A DNA stretch of 64,000 bases from Amyelois transitella (lineage: Eukaryota; Arthropoda; Insecta; Lepidoptera; Pyralidae): the NCBI RefSeq assembly GCF_032362555.1, contig NC_083506.1, positions 7,053,501 through 7,117,500 of the forward strand, given 5' to 3'. Under the pieces are notes generated by a model. The model did not search any database and was not told the origin of the DNA. It was given only the letters and a program-made list of their open reading frames with translations. The position numbers were made by a program, and so were the translations under genes. Of this stretch, positions 45,281 through 58,574 are shown one piece after another (within the stretch, counting starts at the first letter, position 1; every line of letters starts with the position of its first letter).

Positions 45281-48200
45281 ATACATACATACATAAAATC
45301 ACGCCTCTTTCCCGGAGGGGTAGGCAGAGACTACCTCTTTCCACGTGCCACGATCTCTGCATATTTCCTTCGCTTCATGCACATTCATAACTCTCTTCAT
45401 GCAAGCTCGGCGGTTTCGGGTACTTTTGACCTCACCCTTTAACAGGACGTCCTTAATTTGATCAAGATACGTTCGTCTAGGTCTTCCCACTCCGACCTTT
45501 CCCTCCACACCCTCCATGTATATCTACTTAGTCAACCTGTTTTCATTCATCCTCTCCACATGACCGAACCATCTCAACATACCCTTTTCTATTCCTGTAA
45601 CTTCATCTTCATTCACATCACAACATTCTCTTATCACGCTGTTCCTTATCCGGTCACTCAATTTCACACCCAACATACTCCTTAACGCTCTCATTTCCAC
45701 TGCATTTATTCTGCTTTCGTGCTTCTTTTGCCATACCAGACTTTCATTCCCATACATTAATGTCGGGACCAACACGCCCCTATGCACAGCCAGTCGAGCC
45801 TTTTTGGATAGTTTCTGACTGCTCATAAAGGCATGCAAAGCTCCATTCACCATGTTCCCCGCGTTCACTCTACTTTCAATATCACTATCACACTTGCCAT
45901 CTGATGTAAACTTTGATCCTAGATCTTGATACAAACTCTTTCACTTGCTCAACTTTTTCTCCTCCAATCAAAATGTAACATGCTGTCTAGTTAGTTTTAC
46001 TTACGTTCACTTTCATTCCTTTCTCTTTTATAGCTTCATGCATACAGTTTACCATCTCCTGTAATTCCTCCGCTGATGACGCCAGTATAACCTGATCGTC
46101 GGCATAGAGCAGACATTTGACGAGTAACTTATTCATCCTTAATCCACTTTCAGACTCTTTCAAATCTGTCAAACAACTATCCATAAATAGGTTGAACAGC
46201 CACGGTGACGCAACACATCCTTGCCTAACGCCTTTCTCAATCTTAAACCACTCAGTGTGCGCTCCGTTTATCCTGACACAAGCACTCGAATCCTCATATA
46301 AGGATTTCAGCGCTCGTATTAAGAGACTGCTCACCCCATGCATAGAAAGTGCTGACCACAATTCATTCCTCTCAACTCTGTTATAGGCCTTTTCCAAATT
46401 CACGAATGTGCAATAGACTTTTTGACTCTTGGCCAAAAACTTTTCGGCTATGCACCGCAAAGAAAAGACCTGATCAGTACATCCCATTCCCATATTTTGT
46501 CATCAGTTTCATTCCTGACTCTATTAATCAATACCTTAGCATACAATTTGCCGACGGCGCTAAGCAGGCTTATACCACGATAATTTTTGCAGTCCAGTTG
46601 TGACCCTTTTCCTTTGTAAAGTGGCACGATAACAGCCTTACACCAATCTTTTGGTACTCGGCCGCTTCTCCAACACAAATTGAAAAGGCAGTACAACTGT
46701 CTAGCTACGACGTTTCTTTCATACTCTTAAGTGCTTCCACAATTTCGCACATTTCAATTTCGCCTTCCATCTCATTCTCTTTTTCTTCGCTATAGCAGAA
46801 CTCTTTCTTATTTTCTTCCTTTTTTTCAAATAAACTCTTAAAATAGTCCTTCCATATCTTTAGCACACATTCTTCTCCTTTCACAACGCTACCATCCTGG
46901 CATCTGATCCTAGTCAGCTCACTGGTTATAGTTTTTCCTCGGGCTGACCTTACGGATTTCCAGAATACTTTCAGATTTGACTGAAAGTCTTCTGATAGCC
47001 TTTTATCAAATTCCTCTTTTAACTCTTCTTTCTTTCTAATCACAGCTTTCTTAACCAAATCTTTCATTTTCTTATATTCCTTACGTGCTTCATTCACATC
47101 TTCATCTATAACCTCTTGCATTCTTAAGTTAGCTTTTGCTGCTAACAAATCCAGCCATGCTTTCTTCTTTAATCGCACAAGTTCTTGCACATCTTTACTC
47201 ATCCACGCATTTTTGTGATTTTTCCCTTTCCTTCTTCTACTTACACCACACACTTCAACAGCTACTTTCACAATTCTTTCTTTAAATTCCTTCCATCCAT
47301 CTTCAATATCGCTCCTCTCATCTAAATCTTCAAATTCATCCTTCAGTCTATTAATATACTTCTTACCTACATCCATATCTTGCAAATTTTCTACTTTCAC
47401 TCTTTCCAAAGCGCTGGTTTGCTCCCTTACCCTGTGCCGCCAGCGATTGAAGATCCCCCTTATCAGGGATATCACCAGTAAATGGTCCGAGTCAATGCCA
47501 GCACCGCGATATGCACGGGTATCCAGCACTTTGTTCTTCAATCTTTAATCTACAATCACAAAGTCTATCATACTTTTTAAAATACCTTCCACTCTTGTGT
47601 AGGTGTGGATCTTTTTATGTTGAAACATTGAGTTTGACACAAAAAGATCCCACTCTAGACAAATTTCAAATACACTTCTTCCATTATCATTCACCTTTTC
47701 GTCACCAAACGCACCAAGCACCTTTTCATATCCATCACGCTTTACACCCACCCATCCATTAAAATCTTTCAATACTTCTCTTACACTATTCCAGAACTCC
47801 TCGTTTTCGCTTTTTGCTGTTGTTGTACCCCCCGAACCCACATCCCACGGTGCATAAACACCTAGAACGAAGATCCGAGTGATTCCAACTTTCAGCCTAA
47901 TCCATAGAAGACGAGGGCTGACACACTCATATTCATTCACACACTCACCATTCGTGCAGAAAGAATTGGACCGACCCCTTGACAGCCTCGGCTGGTACTG
48001 GAAATTCCAGACCAATAAGCCGTGTAAGGGCCGTGCTGCGTCGCGTCGCATCCTTTCCGCTTCGTTTCATTCACGCACAACACATCCAAACGTCTTTCAT
48101 CCATCATCTGGCATACTTCCTCAATCTTATCTTTCATTCCTCCTCTTACATTCATCGTCGCAAAGCGGCTTTCAGCAGACCGCATACCGCTCCCGCCGGG

Positions 48201-48553
48201 AACGAGACGTGATGGGGTGCGGACACCATCGCCGCCATTTAGGTGCTTTTTACTAATTTGCATCATGCGATTCGCACGAGACGCTAGGGAAAAATAATGT
48301 CCGCCCCAGAAGAGCCCCGCATGCCAGGATAAGGCTAGCCATTACCTGGGGGTCGCCCAACCCCATGGCGGAGGTGGCACGCTCGAGACTAGGCTCGCCC
48401 CTAGCCATGCATCCATCGGCGCGGCAGACCTTAGATTGGCAGGGAATAAAAGAGGAATCCCAAGTCTATCCCTTAGTCGGCTTTTACGACATCCGTGGGA
48501 AAGAGATGGAGTGGTCCTATTCTTTATTGTAATGGTGCCGGGAACCACACGGC
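45281..48553 (-). mobile_element. non-LTR retrotransposon (LINE), broken, about 3.3 kb
   Basis: Read from 48553 downward: a SINE-like head (GCCGTGTGGTTCCCGGCACC), a GC-rich leader, an endonuclease-like start (ATMNVRGGMKDKIEEVC, LDVLCVNETKRKG, FVLGVYAPWD), a linker, and a reverse transcriptase with GKGSQLDCKNYRGISLLS, FVNLEKAYNRVERNELW, GVRQGCVASPWLFNLF and the catalytic LLYADDQVILA (about 46090-46130). A C-terminal part follows (LMYGNESLVWQKKHESRINA, RWFGHVERMNENR) and GVGRPRRTYLDQIKD. It ends ATCACGCCTCTTTCCCGG ... with an (ATGT)n tail at 45281-45295. It is inactive: there is an in-frame stop at 47545-47547 and at least three frame changes (about 47990, 46700, 46460 and near 45960). Clade is not assigned. 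A 3' fragment of the same family lies at 60725-60915. Confidence 0.88.
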
Positions 48554-49408
48554 TTTATATTATGAATATGTTTCACATAAACATAGTACATAGGTTCTTC
48601 TTCAGAGCTACTTATTATGACAAATACCTTCTAAGAGACATGGGTACAAAACTATCTATAGTTTGAGCCACTTTTCCTGAAGACTTTCTTGGCCAATAAT
48701 ATGGCTGCATGGGTCAGTGCACCATTTGCTTAGTCTCCTAAATAAAACGAGGAAATAAAGGTGAACATTTATGGCTAGTGCCCGACCAAATGCGTGCAAT
48801 CGTCTAGCGACCAACGACTGATTGGCAGTTCACTATTGTACAGTATATGTTTTTGTTCAATTTTTTTTTTTTTCGCATTTTTCATATCCAAACTAATACT
48901 ATAAATTTATATAAAAATAAGTTTTCTTGTAACTTTTTCACAATCAAACCTCTGAACCAATTAAAAAAAATGTTATTAATTTAAAGCTATAAATAGCAAC
49001 GAAATTATCAGTTCCAAGTTTTGTTTTGTTGTTTGGGGCACTATCTAAGTATTTATTATAAGATAAAAAATTTTAAATGGGCTTTCTTTATTCAAACAAT
49101 CAAGTGGTTATATAGATATCACAGATTAAAATAGCTAGGTTTGTGACAGCCCTAAATTGCTAAGTTAGAAAAATTGCCGGTCTGTCAGATTAACAGACTA
49201 GTCTGCAGATCGCTAGTCGTCGGTCACGGAAACGCTGCAATGCAATTAGTCCTTCATCCAGTCGTTCCGAGGCGGTACGGCTAAACGGTTTGACCCATGT
49301 ACTTACGTCAATTCAATCGTCACGTCATGTCAAATGTTGATATGTTGTTTGTGGTAGATAATTTTTATTCTTAATACATATTGCTACGGCGTTTTATTTA
49401 CAAAACAA
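48554..49408. other. intergenic, upstream of ari-2
   Basis: AT-rich, no gene seen. The last 250 bp (from about 49150) are richer in GC and probably hold the ari-2 promoter, but no TATA box with initiator stands out. Confidence 0.45.
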
Positions 49409-49494
49409 GTAAGTATAGCATTGCGTATTTTTTTAATTTGCAAGGACACTGTTCCACCAGATGAACTTTAATCGGTTTTGAAAATTTTTTTTAG
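49409..49494 (+). other. ari-2: probable 5' UTR intron of ari-2
   Basis: A strong donor (AACAA|GTAAGT) at 49409 and an acceptor (TTTTTTTTAG) ending at 49494 define an 86-nt intron 49 nt before the ATG. The sizes fit, but no transcript evidence is available. Confidence 0.55.
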
Positions 49495-49543
49495 TGCCCA
49501 ACATTTCTTATTTATCTTGAAACCCAACAAACCAACCAACAAA

Positions 49544-52500
49544 ATGTCTGCGGAATCCGATATGGAATATTCGGACAACGAAGGCGATGATTACGATTAC
49601 TACGGAGGACAAGATGACTGTGATATGGAGACGGTAGATCGCAGTAAATCCGACCCAGAGTATTTTTTATATTCATGCTTAAAAGTAGAAGAAGTAGAAA
49701 AATTGTTAAACGAATCGATTGAATTGCTAAGCAATAGCCTTCAAATAACGCCTTCTCTCGCCAAGGTAAAGTTCAGTGAAGATCTATCACTAAATCATAA
49801 AATTATAACTAACATCATTATATTTCGAGGATAACTACGTTCTTGCTTTGTATAGGTAATGTTACACGCATATGAATGGAATGCTCAAGAAATAATAAAT
49901 AATTATAAGGAGAATGCAAATGAGGTCCTGGTATACAGCCATGTGAAGCCTGGAGTGTCCTCAGCCCAAGTCAGCACCAGCCTTACAGTATGTGCTGTGT
50001 GTGCTAATACTCCAATGCTGCATTACTACAGTGCTTTAGCTTGTGGACACTATTTCTGTAATGACTGCTGGGCTATGCATTTTGAAGTACAAATTATGCA
50101 GGGTAATAATTATCTTTTTATGTCTTAGTATTTTTATGTACACAAGGCTCAGGAGATACTTGTGCCACCTCTCATACAACCTATCTTTTGAGCCCACTGT
50201 ACACGTTTTTAGCTGAAATTTTGTTGAGTTTTAAGTAAAAATGACCAAAAATTTCATACCAAAAGTCACATCATTGTGTGAATACAAATTCTTTACTGCT
50301 ACTTTGTTTCTCTGTAAGGCACATTTAATGCATTGATAAATTTTTAATTAAACAACATTTCAATAATGGTTTGTAATGAGATGTAATGTCAGTCATCCTT
50401 ACAATGAAAAGAAAAGCAAATTAAATTGAATTTTATGATGTTCAAACATGGTAAAATTGATTATAAAGGTATATGGAATTTGTGATCAGTTTTGAGGTAA
50501 GGTAAGGTATGTTAGTAAGGTATATGTAAGTATAGTCCATCTTTATTGTCTTTTTGTTGATAAATACATTCTAAAATTAATTTATAGCCATAAATGGTAA
50601 AAACAAAATGAAATTACAGATGTAATAGTAAATTAATTACATACTTTTGCTATTAACCATGCTTAAATTTATAAATGTATTTTCAACCAAAAGATGACTC
50701 AAAGCCTAAAGTAATGGACGTAAATTCTCTGTTTTTAATAATATAAATTTGAAAAAAATTAATATAGGTATATCATGTTCATGATCTGAATTGTTTCTTT
50801 TCAGGTGTCTCAAACACTATTCAGTGTATGGCTCAAGACTGTGAAGTCAGAGCTCCTGAAGATTTTGTGCTATCCCATGTTCCAAAACCAGGTCTTCGGG
50901 AGCGGTATCAGCAATTTATGTTTAAGGATCATGTAAAGTCACACCCTCAGCTTAGATTTTGTCCCGGGCCTAATTGTCAGGTATTTTTCTACTCACTTTT
51001 TGCTTCTACTTCTACTACTAATATAATAAATGCAAAAGTTTGTTTGACAGCACAGCAGCAGGACAGGACAACAGATTATTACTCCAAAATTCCCAGGGTA
51101 GCTAAGCCTTAGGGCACAGTTGGTTAAATATACAGATATGCCTGTAAATTTGTCTTAAGCTTGCTTAAGCTATATTACTATTATTATTTTAGTGGATATT
51201 CCAAGCGCGGACACGAGAAGGCGCACGTCGAGTTGAATGCCGAGGCTGTGAGCTACTCACATGCTTCTCTTGTGGCGCGCCTCATCATGCACCCACGGAT
51301 TGCGCCACTATACGGCGTTGGCTTACTAAATGCGCTGATGACTCTGAGACTGCAAATTATATAAGTGCTCATACCAAGGTCAGTATTCTGAATTTCTGAG
51401 GTTTACAAGTTTCATTTATTTTTATTTGATCATTGCATAAGAAAGCAATAGAAGCTAAGTATAACTTCATGTGTCAACAACGTGTGTAAAATAGCATCAA
51501 CTGGCATAGCTTAGTTGGTTATAGTAGCAATGCACCTTAGAAAACCACAAAAAACATCTACTTCATTCATAAGAATAAATGAGCCTTCTATAGGTAATTA
51601 TGAAGATATGATCACTTCAGAAAAAGTTTCCAAAATTCATCATATCTTCATAATAGGGATGTGGACTGTTTTTGGGAAAGTGTTTAAAACCATGCATAAG
51701 TACCAAATATAACCCAAACTATTTATTATTATTTTTTTATTTCAAGTAATTCCTTTAAAATAATTTATTTAAAATTCCATTTAAAATATCGCGCCTAAAC
51801 GCGGATACCTGTCAAACGGCCGCTGTGACGTCACGCGTTATAAAATATTGTCGAAGTTGTATGTAATGAATAGTTGTTTTGTAGTTGTGTGATAATAATA
51901 TGAATTCAAAATTTTATAAATATTGTGCGGTGCCGCAGTGTAAAAGTACAACTATTAAAACACCTGAAAAACTGTTTATTCACGTTCCACGTACAAAAAC
52001 GATGCGGAAAAAGTGGCTTCAATTAGCCCGTCGGGATCCGGCACTTGTATCTACACAAAGTAAAATGTATTTCTGTGAGGATCATTTTGATGTAAGTTTG
52101 ATAATATTTGTTACATTTACTTGTATTAAAATATTTTTTTCTTCTAGTTTTCAAAGACGAAAACTCGAATTTTTAGGTTAGAAATAATGTAAACAATTTT
52201 TTGTTCTTTCATTATAGTTGGCCAATGATATGGAAAAATCATTTCATTTTTACCTTATAATTAACCTTTTCGAGTTTAAAAATACCTACTATTGCTATAA
52301 TAATGTATCTTGAGTAATATTACTTACATGGATGTCTTCACATTTCTAAATTCAGCAGAGCAGAAGTTACTATTTGTTGCGAAGAAATTAGCCACCGTAA
52401 AGCAATCAATTCTTGGCAAATTTGAACTATCTGCCTTAATATATCCACTTTCCATTATGGGAAAGCCTTTAAAAATTTATTCAAAAAGATAATCGGACGG

Positions 52501-55500
52501 AAATCACGGTAATAATATGATCCAAATATCAACAAACACCATAATACTAGAAAGCGAAAATTCTTGTATTGCAACGCGTGACGTCACGCATTTTGATTGG
52601 TGTTCATTGTCACGTGACTTGAGGGTGAAATATTTAATTACATTTTATTAAATAAAAAAATAATCCCTTGTTTATTGAGGAAAATATTGTTTTTTATTAT
52701 TTTTCTATAGAAACTACCTTTTCGTGGTAAAATTTTATACTTATTTGAGTACATTCCACATCCCTATTGTATCAATGCAAAAAAGATGATTAACTTGTTT
52801 GTTTGTTATATCTTTATTGCACAGAAATTTACACAGTTTCAAGAAATAGTACATAGAAAATTAATAAATCATTTGCAATGGCAGACTTGTCTCATGAAGG
52901 GATCTCTTCCAGCTAACCGGCAAATACTTTCAGATCTTGTGTACCAGTATCAATACTTAACAAGAATTTATTAATAATTATTTATAATTCCAGGATTGCC
53001 CTAAGTGCCAGATTTGTATAGAGAAAAATGGAGGCTGCAATCACATGCAGTGTGGGTCTTGCAGACATGACTTTTGCTGGGTTTGCCTTGGCGACTGGAA
53101 AACTCATGGCTCGGAATATTACGAATGCAGCCGTTATAAAGAAGACCCTAATTTGGCAAATGATAGTCAACATGCACAGGTTAAAACATGTAATCTATTT
53201 ATTTAATATTCTTATGGCGAAATGCTGTGCTATTGCACGCGACTTCGTTCGCTGTAAAAATTAAATGAAAAAGCTGACCCCCTGCAGCCTCTTAGAGGGT
53301 TGAGGGGAAAATTATTTATTTACCAGTTTTTAATTAAGACTAAGCCTTACATATCTGAGAAAGCCGCATTCAAATCGGAGTAATAGTTTTTGCGTGATGC
53401 GAGTACAAACATATGGACTGACTGAAATTCTAAAAATCACATTTTTGTATTCTGTTGGTCTTTTATTATGGATCCTCCATATCGATATTTTTTCCATTAT
53501 CTTTCAAGTACAGACACTGGACAGTTATTATTTATAGGGACTATGATTTACTATTGTGCACTCAATATTTACTTAATGTAATTTTTTTGCTGTAATTTGT
53601 TTTCCAAACATTCATTTATTTCCAAACTATACATTTGGCATTGAAATCATGTAGCAACACAAGACATAAATAATGTTAATGAGGTAAAACTATTTATTTC
53701 AAACTAAATAAAAAATTGATATAATAATAAAATGTCAGATAATGTATTTAGCAATAATCCGCCCATTGTATCAGCATTGTTCAGCAAAGATAAAATTTAA
53801 AAAAATCATTCCATTTGCAGGCACGGGAAGCTTTGAAAAAGTATTTACATTACTACGAAAGATGGGAGAATCATGCAAGATCATTGAAATTGGAAGAACA
53901 AACTTTGGCGAGCTTGAAGAGTCGGATTAATCAGAAGGTGGTATATTTACCTTTTATTTACCAACTAGCTGTGCCCGCGACTTCGTCCGCGTGGAATAGT
54001 TATTTTGGGCATCATATTTATTTTTGTAAACATCCTCCTCGGCTTTATCAACGGTCACGCGTATTAGAAAGAACGCTGGTTCGCCGTATTAAATGTTTCG
54101 CTGCAAATTGCTTATAACGACTATATCTCAAAACCTATTCGTCTGATTTATATACTGTAAATGGCAATTTTAGTCTACATAAAAAGCCGAAAGTAATAAA
54201 CATATTTATTTGGATAAGGATTAATACTGAATTAAAGAAAATTGGTTTCAAAATAACTTATGTTTATAATGAAAAAATAATCTTAAAAAATGATCATAAA
54301 AGTGGTTATTGTAAGTAAACCTTAAGAGATAGATATATGCTCTCGCGGACTTTTTTGTGGCAAAAAATGAGTACTTCACATCTTTAGTACATTGTTTTAC
54401 TATATATTTGTTGGTTTGCGCAGCGTTCGCGCAGAAAGCTCGCAGATGGCCGACTCATTCAACTTTCACCTGCATTGTTGACGTTTCCCGTAGGAAATCC
54501 GGGATAAAATGTAGCCTATAGCCTTCCTCGATAAATAGACTATCTAACAGTGAAAGAATTATTCAAATCGGTTCAGTAGTTTCTGAGATTAGCGCGTTTA
54601 AACAAACAAACAAACAAACAAAACAAACTCTTCAGCTTTATAATATTAGTATAGATACAATTCTCCATGCCGTGTGGTTCCCGGCACTATTACAAAAAAG
54701 AATAGAACCACTCCATCTCTTTCCCATGGATGTCGTAAAATGCGACTAAGGGATAGGCTTATAAACTTAGGATTCCTCTTTTAGGCGATGGGCTAGCAAC
54801 CTGTCACTATTTGAATCTCGGTTCTATCATTAAGCCAAATAGCTGAACGTGGCCATTCAGTCTTTTCAAGACTGTTGGCTCTGTCTACCCCGCAAGGGAT
54901 ATAGACGTGATCATATGTATGTATGTATGTATGTACAATTCTCCAGTAACTGTCTTTTCGTAGTTTGTAGACAATTTAATCTCTTAGATATTCATTTGGT
55001 TCTCTGTAAATATATTGAATAGCTGTTGCCCGCCCGTTGAGGCGGACCAAGAGGTCCACCTCAAATGTATAAAGTAAACTTATTTCATTAAAGTTCAGTA
55101 GTTATTGCGTGAAAGATGAACACACACATACATCTTTACGAATTTCACATTTATAATATTATAGTAAGTAGAAAAATAGGAAGAATATTCCAGAAGCAGA
55201 AGATATTGCATTAGCGATAAGTGCGCCTTTGTACTGTCTCTATCTGTTTTGTATGTTTTACTACTAGGTGCAATAAAGAGTTTTATTTATCTATCTTTAA
55301 TACCCTGCTCTTGAAGGTGGTGGAACTATTCTTATTGATAAAACATGTTCTGATATGAAGCATAACATTAAGTAAACGGGGCCTACTGGAAGAAATTTCT
55401 CTAGAAATAAGTAGTTCTTTAGTACTAAATTTCTCTTTAGTTTACGTTCTATTTTTACTTTTTTCTTAATGTACATAAATACATATTTATATGGCTTCAA

Positions 55501-56964
55501 CTGTAGTCCATCACCTGAATGAAGAATCCCAAAGGTTCTTTAATTGGGTATCAAAACTATTATGCCTTTAACCTGAGAACTAATATCAGTTTTATCTATA
55601 ATAGCTTTGTATCCGGATGGAGTCTAGGCCGAAAGTAATGTGACTTTCATTATTATGACTATAATAAATGTAATATTATTGTTCCATAGGTGATGGCTGG
55701 TGAAGGAACTTGGATTGATTGGCAGTACCTCTGGGATGCTGCAAGATTACTGAAACGTTGTAGATACACACTACAGTACACCTATCCATATGCTTATTAT
55801 ATGGAAGTTGGACCTCGAAAAGAGTTGTTCGAGTATCAACAGGTTAGTTAGTAAAGAGACTTATTTTAAGTTCAGTTTTATTTTATTCCTTTTGAAATCA
55901 CTCTATCTTTAAATCAAAGCATACATACATACATAGGGACAGGCACGGAAAGTGACTTTGCTTTATACTATGTAGTGATAGTGATTTACAAAACAGAGGT
56001 TAAGAGGAAGAGTTCTTATGTGAATGGCAATTATGGGGGACCACAGCATTCGCAATAAAAATAACATATAAAATAAAAAAGAATTTAAATTTTGGGTTAC
56101 ATGCATTAGAGGGAAAGGGAGAGAAAAATATTAATATTTCATGCAAGCATCGAACAGCTTAATGTTTTAGATTTATACCTTCCTAGAAAGTCATGGAACA
56201 GGTCGAGATCTGTTGTATTTAAATGACACATTCAAGTAAACTATCTCCATACTGGCTGTAAGCTGAAGGGTTAGCTATGATAGTGTATGCAAATAAATTA
56301 TCACAACTTTATATTTACGAGGTAGATAGAGCTAATAGACTCCATCACTCATTGTGTTTCATTCAGCTGAATGATATCCAGCTGGATATCCTAACTTAAT
56401 GATAGGACTGAGATTTAGATAGTAACAGGTAGCCAGCCTATTGCTTAAAAGAAGTATTCCAAGTTTATCAGCTTTTTCCTTGATAGCTGGTGTAGTTTGT
56501 CATATTTTTAAGTTGCATGCATGAATTGGGATTCAGAGATCACATGTTGTAAGCCGAATTAATTAAAGTTTGGCTAAACTTAAGCAGTGTTGCTTTGATG
56601 AACCACTTTGTAATATTTTATCTCAAGAAAAAGTCTAAATTTATTTAAACTAGCATTACCTGCTACTTCTTATTTATTGCTTAAGATAACGCTCATCAAA
56701 TAAGTTTGATAGCTTGCTACTCTTTTTTGAGGACCGACACAGACATGCAAGAATTATGTTGTGTCAGATACTCAAACTAGTTATTTATTTTAGGCCCAGT
56801 TGGAAGCAGAAATTGAGAATCTATCTTGGAAAGTGGAAAGAGCAGAAACAACAGATCGTGGGGATTTAGAAAATCAAATGGATATTGCAGAAAAAAGACG
56901 GACAACACTATTGAAAGACTTCCTAGAATTCAACACCACTAGCGCCTCAAGTAGTAAAGTATGA
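49544..56964 (+). CDS. ari-2: Ariadne-2 type RBR E3 ubiquitin ligase, 485 aa
   Basis: RING-between-RING ligase related to ARIH2/TRIAD1, which in mammals works with neddylated cullin-5 complexes and passes ubiquitin through a catalytic cysteine. Exons: 49544-49765, 49856-50102, 50805-50980, 51193-51378, 52994-53179, 53821-53937, 55690-55842 and 56794-56964. All phases join. The N-terminus is acidic ([17 protein letters not shown]). RING1 starts [13 protein letters not shown] (Cys120/123) with [13 protein letters not shown]. The IBR segment includes [13 protein letters not shown] and [24 protein letters not shown]2/Rcat is [19 protein letters not shown], with the predicted catalytic Cys near 292 (GGC). 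The C-terminal Ariadne domain includes [35 protein letters not shown] and [11 protein letters not shown]. The ARIH2 assignment rests on the [28 protein letters not shown] and YTYPYAYYM blocks, which differ from ARIH1. The 1.6-kb intron 4 and 1.75-kb intron 6 are swollen by insertions. Confidence 0.96.
51652..52768 (+). mobile_element. THAP-domain DNA element in ari-2 intron 4
   Basis: A 14-bp terminal inverted repeat, AATAGGGATGTGGA (51652-51665) and TCCACATCCCTATT (52755-52768), bounds 1117 bp. Inside each end lies a subterminal inverted repeat GTGACGTCACGCGTT (51825-51839) / AACGCGTGACGTCAC (52573-52587) containing the TGACGTCA palindrome. It carries one THAP exon but no transposase core, so it is a non-autonomous, perhaps P-element-like, relic. 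Target duplication is not clear. Confidence 0.7.
51900..52091 (+). pseudogene. orphan THAP-domain exon
   Basis: ATG at 51900 opens [18 protein letters not shown]. The C2CH zinc pattern is seen as CAVPQC ... FCEDHF, with [20 protein letters not shown] between. The exon is 64 codons and ends at a good donor (GAT|GTAAGT). THAP domains bind DNA in P-element transposases and in domesticated regulators. No downstream exons are recognised inside the element, so it is probably a remnant. Its frame is undamaged. Confidence 0.7.
53965..54656 (+). mobile_element. dispersed repeat, CTAGCTG...TATAGAT family, copy 2
   Basis: Starts CTAGCTGTGCCCGCGACTTC, includes CATCCTCCTCGGCTTTATC, CGGTCACGCGTATTAGAAAG, the long shared core, (CAAA)n and ends TAATATTAGTATAGAT. 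It lies in ari-2 intron 6, starting 27 bp past the exon 6 donor. Confidence 0.85.
54669..54935 (+). mobile_element. SINE-like repeat, full length
   Basis: Head GCCGTGTGGTTCCCGGCAC to (TATG)n tail, inserted 13 bp after the preceding dispersed repeat in ari-2 intron 6. Nearly identical to the copy at 6605-6867. Confidence 0.9.
56310..56485 (-). repeat. SINE-like repeat, decayed
   Basis: Reverse remains: GGTAGATAGAGCTAATAG, TTAATGATAGGACTGAGATT, AACAGGTAGCCAGCC and TTCCAAGTTTATCAGC. It lies in ari-2 intron 7. Confidence 0.6.
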
Positions 56965-57465
56965 AGAATCTCCGTTAAATGCATTTTATTTTCATAATAA
57001 CATTACAGTGGTAAGCAATACGATTACTATTCGTGAAAAATAACATATTTGTAAAAGCTAGATCTTTTGTTCTGCCAAAGTATATTTATTAACGTGAATT
57101 TGCAATAAAATAGGTGATACGTAACTATTTGAATTTTTATTTCGTATTATCTGTGGCCCACGGCTTCGCTCAAGGACATTGTTGTTTAACGCAAATCCTA
57201 CCTAAACATTCTTTTTCCTGTATGAAATGTATATGGCATACTTATAGGTATGTATTTATGTTCTTAGTATTCCTAAACGGTTTAAGCGTGCTTTAGTTTC
57301 GCCCCCGATATCTTACGCACAATGACCTGTTTTTTCGTTGCCATGAGAATTTTAGGAAATCTAAGAAACAAACATGCCAAATTAACGATATTTATAATTA
57401 AATAGCATTTTCTGTGGTTATGCTCAGCGCATTGTCATTTATAGATAATCCTGCGTTAACATTCA
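56965..57465. other. ari-2: ari-2 3' region
   Basis: AT-rich, with an AATAAA at about 57106 (TTTGCAATAAAATAGG), a plausible polyadenylation signal for ari-2. No further gene. Confidence 0.5.
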
Positions 57466-58260
57466 CTAGCTGTGACCGCGACTTCGTCCGCGTGGAATAG
57501 TTATTTTGGGCATCATATTTATTTTTGCAAACATCCTCCTCGGCTTTATCAATTATAGCTGCTAATTGTTATGCGACTTGGCGACGACTTGGCCCACATC
57601 ATTACCCGCGACCGAACGGAGACCGTATATATGCGTTTGTGTGTTTGTTTGTGCAAACCGCGGCGGTCACGCGTATTAGAAAGAACGCTGGTTCGCCGTA
57701 TTAAATGTTTCGCTGCAAATTGCTTATAACGACTATATCTCGAAACCTATTCGTCTGATTTATATACTGTATTTTAGTCTACATAAAAAGCCGAAAGTAA
57801 TAAACATATTTATTTGGATAAGGATTAATACTGAATTAAAGAAAATTGGTTTCAAAATAACTTATGTTTATAATGAAAAAATAATCTTAAAAAATGAACA
57901 TAAAAGTGGTTATTGTAAGTAAACCATAAGAGATAGATATATGCTCTCGCGGACTTTTTTGTGGCAAAAAATTAGTACTTCACATCTTTAGTACATTGTT
58001 TTACTATCTTCTTATATCTTTGTTGGTTTGCGCAGCGTTCGCGTGGAAAGCTCGCAGATGGCCGACTCATTCAACTTTCACCTGCATTGTTGTCGTTTCC
58101 CGTAGGAAATCCGGGATAAAATGTAGCCTATAGCCTTCCTCGATAAATAGACTATCTAACAGTGAAAGAATTATTCATATCGGTTCAGTAGTTTCTGAGA
58201 TTAGCGCGTTTAAACAAACAAACAAAACAAACTCTTCAGCTTTATAATATTAGTATAGAT
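57466..58260 (+). mobile_element. dispersed repeat, CTAGCTG...TATAGAT family, copy 3
   Basis: Starts CTAGCTGTGACCGCGACTTC and ends TAATATTAGTATAGAT. It has an extra 120-bp central segment (ATTATAGCTGCTAATTGTTA, GACTTGGCGACGACTTGGCC, CCGAACGGAGACCGTATATA) absent from copies 1 and 2 but partly present in copy 4. Confidence 0.85.
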
Positions 58261-58574
58261 TCGTTTTTTCGGGATAAAATATTCCCTTATAAAGTCCTTA
58301 CTTAGTTAGTAATATTTAAAAAGCGTAACTTTTTTTAATTCAGTAAATACTGCAAAAATTCGATACATGTATAGTTTGGAGTACTTTGTATTGTTCCCGA
58401 GAGATATTTCATGAAAGAACCCACGAAGAAACTATGGTTTCAAATTCAAAATTTTTTTTCATTATGGGACACTTCATGCCGAAGGTCGTCGTATTATGAT
58501 CGGTCCGGTTTTGCACTGTTTCTGTTTCTACAATCAATTTGTATTCGGGTAAGCGAGTGATTAGCCCACTATAT

